Source: DASRBO01 sp035653595 (lineage in GTDB: Bacteria > Actinomycetota > Acidimicrobiia > Acidimicrobiales > JAJPHE01). Taken from it: DNA of 12,295 bases. Positions 1 through 6,887 of this stretch are shown here, piece by piece; the first letter of the stretch is position 1; each line of letters opens with the position of its first letter. A program made the translations under genes and the position numbers. The stretch spans positions 1-12,295 of the forward strand of contig DASRBO010000046.1 in assembly GCA_035653595.1 (NCBI GenBank), in the 5' to 3' direction. Under the pieces are notes generated by a model. It saw only the letters and a program-made list of their open reading frames with translations, ran no database searches and was not told the DNA's origin.

Positions 1-1187
1 ACGTGCTGCCCCAGAGCCCCCAGATCGCCAAGCAGCTGCTGATGGTCGGTGGCTTCGACCGCTACTACCAGATCGCCCGGTGCATGAGGGACGAAGACCT
101 CCGCGCCGACCGCCAGTTCGAGTTCACCCAGCTCGACCTGGAGGCGTCCTTCGTCGATCAAAAGGACGTGCTGGGGTTCGTGTCCGAGGCGGTGCTTGAC
201 GCCACCGAGGCGGTGACGGGCGAGCGCCCCCCTCCGATCGGCGCCATGCCCTGGGCCGAAGCCATGTCCCGCTACGGGACCGACAAGCCCGATCTGCGCT
301 TCGGGATGGAGCTGGTCGACCTCAGCGCCGCCTTCTCCACCACCGAGTTCAAGGCCTTCGCCGGCCAGTGCATCAAGGCCATCGTCCAGCCCGGCGGGGG
401 GGACACCTCCCGCAGCCGGCTCGACGACCTGACCGCCCGGGCCAGGGCGCTGGGGGCCAAGGGGCTGGTCTGGATGCGGGCCACCGCCGGCGAGGGTGGG
501 GTCGCCCTCGACTCGCCGGTCGCCAAGTTCATGAGCGAGGCCGAGCTCGCCGAGGTGGTGGCCCGCACCGGTGCCGCCCCCGGCGACCTGGTGCTGGTGG
601 TGGCGGACGAGCAGCGCCGGGCCGAGGCGGTCCTCGGGCACCTGCGCAACGACCTCGGCCGCCCCCCGGTGAGCCAGGGCCCCTACCGCTACACCTGGAT
701 CGTCGAGTTCCCGCTCTTCGAGGGGCTGGACGACGAGGGCCGGCCGGTGCCGGCCCACCACCCCTTCACCATGCCCCACCCCGACGACCTGGAGCTGCTG
801 GAGAGCGACCCGCTCCGGGTCCGCTCCCAGAGCTATGACCTCGTGCTCAACGGCTGGGAGCTGGGCTCGGGCAGCATCCGGATCCACCGTCGGGACGTCC
901 AGGAGCGGATCTTTGCCGTCCTCGGGATATCCCCGGAGGAGGCGGAGGCCCGTTTCGGGTTCCTGCTGTCGGCCTTCCGGTTCGGCGCCCCGCCCCACGG
1001 CGGCTTCGCCGTCGGGCTGGACCGGCTGGTGGCCATACTGGCCGGGGAGGAGAACATCCGTGAGGTGATCGCCTTCCCCAAGACCCAGTCGGGCGTCGAC
1101 CCCATGACGGGGGCGCCCAAGCCCGTCGCCCCCCGCCTGCTGGCCGAGCTCGGCATCGGGCTCCGGGAGACCCGCCCGGGCCGGTAA
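1..1187 (+). CDS. aspS: Aspartyl-tRNA synthetase, C-terminal part (5' truncated by window edge)
   Basis: This is the 3' part of the gene for aspartyl-tRNA synthetase, the cytoplasmic class II enzyme that charges tRNA-Asp. The reading frame is open from the first complete codon at position 3. The GTG there is an internal valine in the family motif LPQSPQ, not a start. About 394 residues are visible. Class II motif 2 (RDEDLRADRQFEFTQLD) lies near residues 28-45. It is followed by the GAD insertion domain typical of bacterial AspRS, at roughly residues 95-220, and by motif 3 (GGFAVGLDRL) near residue 335. The tail FPKTQSGVDPMTGAP is also characteristic. The N-terminal OB-fold anticodon-binding domain and motif 1, about 195 residues in the family, lie outside the window, so discriminating and non-discriminating forms cannot be separated. 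The stop TAA is at 1185-1187, 31 nt before the next gene. Identification is very secure. Confidence 0.97.
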   Translation, partial: VLPQSPQIAKQLLMVGGFDRYYQIARCMRDEDLRADRQFEFTQLDLEASFVDQKDVLGFVSEAVLDATEAVTGERPPPIGAMPWAEAMSRYGTDKPDLRFGMELVDLSAAFSTTEFKAFAGQCIKAIVQPGGGDTSRSRLDDLTARARALGAKGLVWMRATAGEGGVALDSPVAKFMSEAELAEVVARTGAAPGDLVLVVADEQRRAEAVLGHLRNDLGRPPVSQGPYRYTWIVEFPLFEGLDDEGRPVPAHHPFTMPHPDDLELLESDPLRVRSQSYDLVLNGWELGSGSIRIHRRDVQERIFAVLGISPEEAEARFGFLLSAFRFGAPPHGGFAVGLDRLVAILAGEENIREVIAFPKTQSGVDPMTGAPKPVAPRLLAELGIGLRETRPGR

Positions 1188-1218
1188 TGTCACCCGCCCA
1201 TGGGGCCCGAGGAGCCAT

Positions 1219-1584
1219 ATGAGCGCGGCTGACATCGGGGCGGCCGTCGGCGGTGGGGTGGGCCTGGTGGTGGCGGTGACCCTCATCTGGGCGGTGCTCT
1301 CCCTGCGCCGGGCGGTGGGGGCGCTCGGCGCCTCGGTGGAGGCCGTCCGCACCCAGAGCCTGCCTCTGCTGACCCAGATGAAGGGCATAGCCGAACGCAC
1401 CGAGGGCGAGATGGTCAGGATGGACGCCCTGCTGGAGCGGGCCGCTTCGATCTCCGAGACGGTGGACTCCGCCTCCCACCTCGCCTACCTGGCCTTCTCC
1501 AATCCGGTCATCAAGGCCCTGGCCTTCGGGGCGGGGACCAGCCGGGCGATCGGGCGGCTGCGCCGGCGGGCTCAGGAGCGCTGA
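1219..1584 (+). CDS. Small membrane-anchored DUF948-like protein
   Basis: This encodes a 121-residue protein with one predicted membrane helix near residues 7-29 (Gly/Val/Ala/Leu rich), followed by a basic LRR stretch. A long amphipathic, probably coiled-coil segment runs over residues 32-85, and the C-terminus is strongly basic (RLRRRAQER). The architecture and the position two genes upstream of alaS match the DUF948 (YtxG-like) proteins found there in many actinobacteria. No catalytic motif is visible and the function is unknown. A strong Shine-Dalgarno GAGGAG at 1209-1214 supports the ATG at 1219. The stop TGA at 1582-1584 directly abuts the GTG of the next gene, so the two are probably co-translated. 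The family assignment rests on architecture and context rather than on a strong sequence signature. Confidence 0.8.
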   Translation: MSAADIGAAVGGGVGLVVAVTLIWAVLSLRRAVGALGASVEAVRTQSLPLLTQMKGIAERTEGEMVRMDALLERAASISETVDSASHLAYLAFSNPVIKALAFGAGTSRAIGRLRRRAQER

Positions 1585-1824
1585 GTGTTCAAGCGCCTGT
1601 TCTGGCTGGCGATCGGCACCGGACTCGGCTTCGGAATGTCGTTCTGGATGGTCCGTTTCGTGCGCTCCACGGTCGAGCGGTACACCCCGGAGCGGGTGTC
1701 GGCCGACCTGTCCGAAGGCCTGCGCCGGCTGGGTGAGGACATCCGCCAGGCCGTGGCCGAGGGGCGCCAGGCGATGCGGGAGCGGGAGGCGGACCTGCGG
1801 GAGTCGCTGGAAAAGCGCCGGTAG
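1585..1824 (+). CDS. 79-residue membrane protein (DUF6167-like by position)
   Basis: This short gene starts with GTG immediately after the stop of the preceding gene, with AGGAG at 1574-1578 as a well-placed ribosome binding site. The protein has an N-terminal hydrophobic helix (about residues 4-24, glycine-rich, beginning MFKRLFWLAIGTGLGFGMSF). A charged helical tail follows, rich in Arg and Glu and ending RESLEKRR. It looks like a single-pass inner-membrane protein with a cytoplasmic coiled-coil tail. In actinobacteria a small protein annotated DUF6167 often lies between the DUF948 gene and alaS, so this may be the equivalent. I base that on position and topology, not on a diagnostic motif. 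Function is unknown. The gene ends 14 nt before alaS. Confidence 0.8.
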   Translation: MFKRLFWLAIGTGLGFGMSFWMVRFVRSTVERYTPERVSADLSEGLRRLGEDIRQAVAEGRQAMREREADLRESLEKRR

Positions 1825-1838
1825 GCTCGGGGCGCCCC

Positions 1839-4412
1839 ATGGAAGCCGAGCAGCTCCGCCGCACCTTCACCGACTTCTTCTCCCAGCACGGCCACGTCCG
1901 ACTGCCCTCGGCCAGCCTGATCCCACATCACCCCACCGCCCCGCTGCTCACCAACGCGGGCATGAACCAGTTCACCTCCATCTTCCTGGGAGAGGAGCCG
2001 CCGCCCCATCCCCGGGTAACGACGGTGCAGAAGTGCTTCCGCACCGGCGACATCGACATCGTGGGCACGACCACCCGGCACCTGACCTTCTTCGAGATGC
2101 TGGGCAACTTCAGCTTCGGGGACTACTTCAAGCCTGAGGCCATCACCATGGCCTGGGAGCTGGTCACCGAGCGCCTCGGCCTCGATGGATCGCGGCTGTG
2201 GGTCACCGCCCACCACGACGACGACGAGGCCGCCGAGCTGTGGGTCCGGTCGGTCGGGCTTCCCTCGGAGCGGGTCCAACGCCTCGGGGACGAGGACAAC
2301 TTCTGGGAGATGCAGAAGGGGGCACCCGGCCCCTGCGGTTACAACTCGGAGATCTACTACGACAAGGGCCCCGAGTTCGGCCCCGGCGGAGGTCCGGCCG
2401 GGGGCGGACCGGAGCGCTACGTCGAGATCTGGAACCTGGTCTTCATGCAGTTCCAGCGCCTGGGCGACGGCAGCCTGGTCGACCTCCCCCGCAAGTGCAT
2501 CGACACCGGCGCCGGCCTCGAGCGGATCCTCCCGGTGCTGGCGGGCCAGCCCTCGGTCTTCGAGACCGACGTGCTCCGTTCGGTGATCGCGGCGGCCGAG
2601 GAGGCGACCGGGCGGGCCTACGGGTCGGGCGACGAGGTCGACGTGGCGCTCCGGGTGCTCGGCGACCACGGCCGGGCGATGTCGTTCCTGGTGGCCGACG
2701 GGGTCCTGCCCTCGAACGAGGGGCGGGGCTACATACTGCGCCGCATCATCCGCCGGGCCGTGCTGAGAGCCCACCGGCTGGGGGGGGAGAAGCCGGTGAC
2801 CCCGACCCTGGTGGCGGCGGTGGAGGGAGTGCTCGGCGGCCCCTATCCGGAGCTGGTGCGGTCTTCGGAGCTGATCACCCAGGTGGTCGGGCGGGAGGAG
2901 GCCCGGTTCCGCCAGACCCTCCGCTCGGGCATGGGTCTGCTGGAGGAGGCGCTCGCCTCGGGGGGCGACGTGCTGGAGGGCGAGGTCGCCTTCCGCCTGC
3001 ACGACACCTTCGGGTTCCCCATCGAGCTGACCCAGGAGATCGCGGCGGAGAGGGGCATCGCCGTGGACCTCGGGGGTTTCGAGGCCGCCATGGGTCGCCA
3101 GCGGGATCGGGCCCGCCGGGCCGGCAAGGAGGCCATCGGCGCCACGACCGCCGACGAGCGCTACCGGGCGCTGCTGGAGGCCCACGGCCCCACCGAGTTC
3201 GTGGGCTATGCCACCACCGAGGCGGACGCCAACGTGCTGGCCGTCCTGCCCGGGCCGGACGGCGCCGTGGAGGTGTTCCTCGACCGCACCCCCTTCTACG
3301 CCGAGGGTGGTGGCCAGGTGGGCGACACCGGCACCATAACCACGGCTACCGGCACGGCGGAGGTGACCGACACGACCGCCGCCCTGCCCGGCCTGCACCG
3401 CCACACCGCCCGGGTGGTGGAGGGGGAGGTGACCGCCGGGCAGCCGGCGACGGCCACGGTCGACGCCGACCGCCGCAACGACATCCGGCGCAACCACACC
3501 GCTACCCACCTGCTGCAGTGGGCCCTGCGCCAGGTCCTCGGGGATCACGTGGCCCAGCAGGGCAGCCTGGTCGCCCCCGACCGCCTGCGCTTCGACTACA
3601 GCCACTTCGCCGCCCCGACCGAGGAGGAGCTGCGCCAGGTCGAGCAGCTCGTCAACCGCGCCGTCATCTCCGACGCCCCGGTGCGGGCCTACGAGACCTC
3701 GATGGACCACGCCCAGGAGATGGGGGCCATCGCCATGTTCGGCGAGAAGTACGGCGAGGTGGTCCGGGTGGTGGAGGCCGGCGAGGGCTCCCGCGAGCTG
3801 TGCGGAGGAACCCACGTCCACGCCCTCGGCATGGTCGGGCCGTTCCGGATCGTCAGCGAGGGCTCCATCGGCGCCAACACCAGGCGCATCGAGGCCCTGA
3901 CCGGTCGGGGTGCCATCGACCGGATAGCCGGCGACGAGGAGGTCCTCGCCCGGGCCTCGGAGCTGCTCAAGGCCCGTCCCGAGGAGCTGGCCGACGCGGT
4001 GGCCCGGCTGATGGAGCGCCAGCGGGCGGCCGAGGAGGAGCTGCGGGCCCTGCGCCGTCGGGGTCTGGCCGAGCAGGCCGCCGCCCTGGCGGCCGCCGCC
4101 GAGGGCGGGGTGGTCGTCGCCCGCCTCGACGGGCTGGCCCCCGACCAGCTGCGGGAGCTGGCCGCCGGGCTGAGGGGTCGGCCCGAGGTGAAGGCGGTGG
4201 TCCTCGGAGGCAGCCCCGACGGGAACCGGGCCGCCCTGGTGGCGGCGGTGGCCAAGGACTCGGGCCTGGTGGCCTCCGACCTACTGGCCCCGGCGGCCCG
4301 CATCGTCGGCGGCGGGGGAGGACGGGATCCTGAGCTGGCCACCGCCGGCGGGCGCGACCCGGGCCGGCTGGACGAGGCCCTCGAGGACGTGCGCCGCCGG
4401 CTCGGGGCGTGA
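1839..4412 (+). CDS. alaS: Alanyl-tRNA synthetase
   Basis: This encodes an 857-residue class II alanyl-tRNA synthetase (family members are usually about 860-890 residues), which charges tRNA-Ala and edits misacylated Ser/Gly-tRNA-Ala. The N-terminal catalytic core shows TNAGMNQF, VQKCFRTGDIDIVG and the run RHLTFFEMLGNFSFGDYFK, followed by RGYILRRIIRRAVLRAHRLG near residue 295. The editing domain has both halves of the zinc-binding site: HTATH at residues 553-557 and CGGTH at 655-659. The C-terminal C-Ala domain ends with a glycine-rich GGGGG segment and the family's TAGG motif. The ATG at 1839 gives the expected family N-terminus (MEAEQLRRTFTDFFSQHGH), although no clear Shine-Dalgarno precedes it. 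The stop overlaps the ruvX start. All expected domains are present and the gene appears intact. Confidence 0.98.
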   Translation: MEAEQLRRTFTDFFSQHGHVRLPSASLIPHHPTAPLLTNAGMNQFTSIFLGEEPPPHPRVTTVQKCFRTGDIDIVGTTTRHLTFFEMLGNFSFGDYFKPEAITMAWELVTERLGLDGSRLWVTAHHDDDEAAELWVRSVGLPSERVQRLGDEDNFWEMQKGAPGPCGYNSEIYYDKGPEFGPGGGPAGGGPERYVEIWNLVFMQFQRLGDGSLVDLPRKCIDTGAGLERILPVLAGQPSVFETDVLRSVIAAAEEATGRAYGSGDEVDVALRVLGDHGRAMSFLVADGVLPSNEGRGYILRRIIRRAVLRAHRLGGEKPVTPTLVAAVEGVLGGPYPELVRSSELITQVVGREEARFRQTLRSGMGLLEEALASGGDVLEGEVAFRLHDTFGFPIELTQEIAAERGIAVDLGGFEAAMGRQRDRARRAGKEAIGATTADERYRALLEAHGPTEFVGYATTEADANVLAVLPGPDGAVEVFLDRTPFYAEGGGQVGDTGTITTATGTAEVTDTTAALPGLHRHTARVVEGEVTAGQPATATVDADRRNDIRRNHTATHLLQWALRQVLGDHVAQQGSLVAPDRLRFDYSHFAAPTEEELRQVEQLVNRAVISDAPVRAYETSMDHAQEMGAIAMFGEKYGEVVRVVEAGEGSRELCGGTHVHALGMVGPFRIVSEGSIGANTRRIEALTGRGAIDRIAGDEEVLARASELLKARPEELADAVARLMERQRAAEEELRALRRRGLAEQAAALAAAAEGGVVVARLDGLAPDQLRELAAGLRGRPEVKAVVLGGSPDGNRAALVAAVAKDSGLVASDLLAPAARIVGGGGGRDPELATAGGRDPGRLDEALEDVRRRLGA

Positions 4413-4828
4413 GGGTATTGGCCCTCGACCTCGGCACGGCCCGGATCGGGCTTGCGGTGAGCGACGAGTCGGGCACCCTGGCATCGCCCCTGGGCTTCCT
4501 CACCCGCAGCGGCGACCCCGAGTCCGACCATCGAGCCGTCGCTGCCCGGGTGGCCGAAACCGGGGCCACCACGGTGGTGGTGGGCCTGCCCCTGAGCCTG
4601 TCGGGACGGGCCGGACCGGCGGCGGAGGCGGTCATGGCGGAGGTCGCCACCCTGCGGGCGCGGCTGGAGGTGCCGGTGGTGACCCACGACGAGCGCCTGA
4701 CCACGGTGACGGCGACCCGGGCGATGCGGAGCGCGGGGCGCAGCCCCCGCCGGCGGCAGCGGGGTGACGTCGACGCCGCCGCCGCCGCCGTGCTGCTGCA
4801 GTCGTGGCTCGACGCCCGGGCCCGATGA
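4409..4828 (+). CDS. ruvX: RuvX/YqgF-family RNase H-like nuclease
   Basis: This encodes 139 residues, the usual length for the YqgF/RuvX family. These are RNase H-fold nucleases implicated in 16S rRNA 5' maturation in E. coli and proposed as Holliday-junction resolvases. The predicted acidic active-site residues are D7 in LALDLGTARIG, E95 in HDERLTT and D122 in VDAAAAAVLLQSWLD. The strand motif VVVGLPLSLSG at residues 56-66 is also diagnostic. The start is a GTG whose last bases form the alaS stop (GTGA, 4409-4412), which implies translational coupling. The stop overlaps the mltG start. The alaS-ruvX-mltG order is widely conserved in actinobacteria and supports the call. Which of the two proposed activities applies here cannot be read from the sequence. 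Confidence 0.95.
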   Translation: MRVLALDLGTARIGLAVSDESGTLASPLGFLTRSGDPESDHRAVAARVAETGATTVVVGLPLSLSGRAGPAAEAVMAEVATLRARLEVPVVTHDERLTTVTATRAMRSAGRSPRRRQRGDVDAAAAAVLLQSWLDARAR

Positions 4829-5889
4829 CGACCCTGACCACCGACATCCCGCCGGCGCCGTCCCCGTCGCCTCCCCGTCGCCCCCGCTGGCTGGTGGTGA
4901 GCGGGCTGGTGGTGGCGGCGGTGCTGCTCATCGCCGCCGTCGGGGCCGCCTTCGCCGAGCACCAGATAAGAGGAGGAGGCGCCGGAGGGCCGGAGGTCGA
5001 GCTGAGCATCCCCTCGGGCTCCTCGTCGCACCAGATCGCCGACCTGCTCGGCCAGCACGGGGTCATCAGCGACCCCCTCCTGTTCCTCATCTACATGAGG
5101 GTCCACGGGGGCGGCCCGTTCGAGGCCGGGGTCTACCTGCTTCACCGCCATTCCTCCTACGGCAGCGTCATCCGGACCCTGGCCGGCGGACCCCCGACGA
5201 CCAGGCTGGTGATCCCCGAGGGGTTCACCCTGGGCCAGATCGCCGCCCGGGTCGGGGCCCTCCCCGGACACAGCGCCGCCCACTTCCTGGCCGTTGCCGG
5301 CAGCGGCGAGGTCCGCTCCCGCTTCCAGCCGGCCGGGAGCTCGAACCTCGAGGGCCTGCTCTTCCCGGCCACGTATCCGGTGACCATGGGGGAGAGCGAC
5401 GCCCAGATCCTCTCCACCATGGTCCAGCGCTTCGACCAGGCCGCCGACCAGGTGGGCCTGGGGTCTGCGTCGGCCACCGTGGGGGTGGATCCCTACCAGG
5501 CGGTCATCGTGGCCTCGATGATCGAGCGGGAGGCCAAGCTGGCCGAGGACCGGGGCCTGGTCGCCCAGGTGGTCTACAACCGGTTGCGCAAGGGCATGAA
5601 GCTCCAGGTCGACGCCACCGTCCTGTACGCCCTAGGTCCGGGTCGCACCTCGCTCACCTCGGCGGATCTGAAGGTGGTCTCGCCCTACAACACCTACCTG
5701 GTCACCGGGCTGCCCCCCACCCCCATCGCCTGCCCGGGCGTAGCCGCCCTGCAGGCGGGGCTGCATCCGCCCCCCGGCAACTTCTTGTACTACGTGGTGG
5801 TGCAGGCCAACGGCAAGGAGGCCTTTTCGGCCACCCTGGCCGGCCAGGAGCAGAACATCGCCCTGGCCCGCTCCCGCGGCCTGCGGTGA
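4825..5889 (+). CDS. mltG: Endolytic murein transglycosylase MltG (YceG-like)
   Basis: This encodes a 354-residue inner-membrane lytic transglycosylase that cleaves nascent glycan strands and is thought to release them from the synthesis machinery. A short proline-rich cytoplasmic N-terminus precedes one transmembrane helix at about residues 22-44. The extracytoplasmic part contains a LysM-like region (EVELSIPSGSSSHQIADLL) and then the YceG catalytic domain. The catalytic glutamate is predicted to be E234 in ASMIEREAK. The flanking family blocks VVYNRLRKGMKLQVDATV and SPYNTYLVTGLPPTPI are well conserved. I chose the ATG at 4825 because it overlaps the ruvX stop as ATGA. A GTG at 4804 in the same frame would add seven residues but has no ribosome binding site. 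The stop overlaps the aroE start. Confidence 0.95.
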   Translation: MTTLTTDIPPAPSPSPPRRPRWLVVSGLVVAAVLLIAAVGAAFAEHQIRGGGAGGPEVELSIPSGSSSHQIADLLGQHGVISDPLLFLIYMRVHGGGPFEAGVYLLHRHSSYGSVIRTLAGGPPTTRLVIPEGFTLGQIAARVGALPGHSAAHFLAVAGSGEVRSRFQPAGSSNLEGLLFPATYPVTMGESDAQILSTMVQRFDQAADQVGLGSASATVGVDPYQAVIVASMIEREAKLAEDRGLVAQVVYNRLRKGMKLQVDATVLYALGPGRTSLTSADLKVVSPYNTYLVTGLPPTPIACPGVAALQAGLHPPPGNFLYYVVVQANGKEAFSATLAGQEQNIALARSRGLR

Positions 5890-6722
5890 GCGGGACGGCC
5901 GGGCCGGTGGGTACCACCCGGCTGGCGGCGGTGATCGGCGATCCGATCAGGCACTCCCTGTCCCCGGTCCTCCACAACGCCGCCTTCCGCCAGGCCGGGC
6001 TGGACTGGATCTTCGTCGCCTTCGAGGTGGCGCCCGCCGGGCTGGCCCGGGCGGTCGCCGGGGCGGCGGCCCTGGGGATCGAGGGGCTGTCGGTGACCAT
6101 GCCCCACAAGAGCGCTGTGGTCGACCTGGTCGACGACCTGTCCCCGACCGCCGCCGCACTGGGGGCGGTGAACACCCTGGTCCGCTCGGGGGCGGCCTGG
6201 GTCGGGCACAACACCGACGGGGCCGGCTTCATCGACTCCCTGGCCGCCGGGGCCGACTTCGATCCCGCCGGGCGAACCTGCGTTGTGGTCGGCGCCGGCG
6301 GAGCGGCCCGGGCGGTGGTGCGCGCCCTGGCCGAGGCAGGGGCGGCCGAGGTGATCGTGGTCAACCGCAGCCCTGACCCGGGCCGCCGGGCGGCGTCGCT
6401 GGCGGGGGACAGGGGCCGGCTCGGAACGATGGGCGACGTGGCCGGGGCCGACCTGGTTGTCAACGCCACCCCGGTGGGCATGGCCGGCATGCCCCCCGGC
6501 CCGCCGGTCGACCCCCAATTCCTAAAGCCCGGTCAGGTGGTCGCCGATCTCGTCTACCACCCGGCGGCCACGCCGCTGCTCGGCGCGGCCGCCGCCAGGG
6601 GGGCCACCGCCGTCGGCGGCCTGGGGATGCTGGTGCACCAGGCTGCCCACGCCTTCCGTCTCTGGACCGGCCAGGAGGCCCCGGTGGCGGCGATGGAGCA
6701 GGCCGCCCGGGCCGCCCTCTGA
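5886..6722 (+). CDS. aroE: Shikimate dehydrogenase
   Basis: This encodes 278 residues of an NADP(H)-dependent shikimate dehydrogenase, which reduces 3-dehydroshikimate to shikimate in aromatic amino acid biosynthesis. The substrate-binding motif is HSLSP in GDPIRHSLSPVLHNAAF. The predicted catalytic pair is K75 (MPHK) and D111 (HNTDGAGF). The Rossmann motif VVGAGGAARAVV and the following VNRS segment bind the cofactor; then come NATPVGM, DLVYHPAATPL and GGLGMLVHQAAHAF. All are canonical. The GTG at 5886 is chosen because it overlaps the mltG stop as GTGA and leaves a short N-terminal extension before GDPIRHS. A second in-frame GTG at 5907 is possible. The gene closes the housekeeping block, and a 161-nt gap follows. 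Confidence 0.97.
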   Translation: MSGTAGPVGTTRLAAVIGDPIRHSLSPVLHNAAFRQAGLDWIFVAFEVAPAGLARAVAGAAALGIEGLSVTMPHKSAVVDLVDDLSPTAAALGAVNTLVRSGAAWVGHNTDGAGFIDSLAAGADFDPAGRTCVVVGAGGAARAVVRALAEAGAAEVIVVNRSPDPGRRAASLAGDRGRLGTMGDVAGADLVVNATPVGMAGMPPGPPVDPQFLKPGQVVADLVYHPAATPLLGAAAARGATAVGGLGMLVHQAAHAFRLWTGQEAPVAAMEQAARAAL

Positions 6723-6883
6723 CCCGGTGCCGGCCGGCTCCAGATCTTCCGACGGATTGCCGATATCGGTACCCGAGTCCCCGACCACCCGATCGTCGCG
6801 GACCGGAGGCGGCAGATGCAGAGGAGCTTCGAGGGGCGACCGCCGTACGGCGGCCCTGGGCGCCGTGCCACCGCCCGGCGCCC
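6723..6883 (+). promoter_or_regulatory. aroE-pilB gap: candidate pilB control region
   Basis: This is the longest gap before the pilus genes and probably carries their transcription start. It contains two perfect palindromes: CCGATATCGG at 6760-6769 and CCGCCGTACGGCGG at 6840-6853. The first overlaps GCCGATAT (6759-6766), which matches the -10 element of FliA/SigD-type promoters. However, no TAAA -35 lies 14-16 nt upstream (CAGA is the best there), so a promoter call is weak. No U-rich terminator is visible after aroE, so read-through from the housekeeping operon is possible. A leader ORF with a strong ribosome binding site occupies the last third of the gap. Confidence 0.4.
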
Positions 6884-6887
6884 ATGA
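6816..6887 (+). CDS. Possible 23-codon leader ORF coupled to pilB
   Basis: An ATG at 6816 is preceded by a perfect GGAGG at 6805-6809 with 6-nt spacing. It opens a 23-codon frame whose TGA (6885-6887) overlaps the pilB ATG as ATGA. The peptide (starting MQRSFEGRPPYGGPG) is rich in Arg, Pro and Gly and resembles no known protein. pilB itself has no Shine-Dalgarno sequence, so ribosomes ending on this leader could re-initiate on pilB. The arrangement is seen directly in the sequence. That the leader is translated, and that it controls pilB, is inference. A chance ORF is possible, but good ribosome binding site spacing combined with a 4-nt stop-start overlap is unlikely to be accidental. Confidence 0.5.
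   Translation: MQRSFEGRPPYGGPGRRATARRP

Noticed and set aside
2780..2787. Run of eight G in alaS as a possible phase-variable or frameshift site
   Set aside because: The reading frame is intact across it and the gene is essential. Such runs occur by chance at this GC content.
1572..3821. 749-residue open frame antisense to alaS
   Set aside because: It is a high-GC shadow with low-complexity Gly/His/Leu/Val-rich sequence and no domain. alaS on the other strand is unmistakable over the same bases.
2198..4333. 711-residue + strand frame inside alaS
   Set aside because: It is an Arg/Gly/Pro-rich frame-shifted shadow of alaS.
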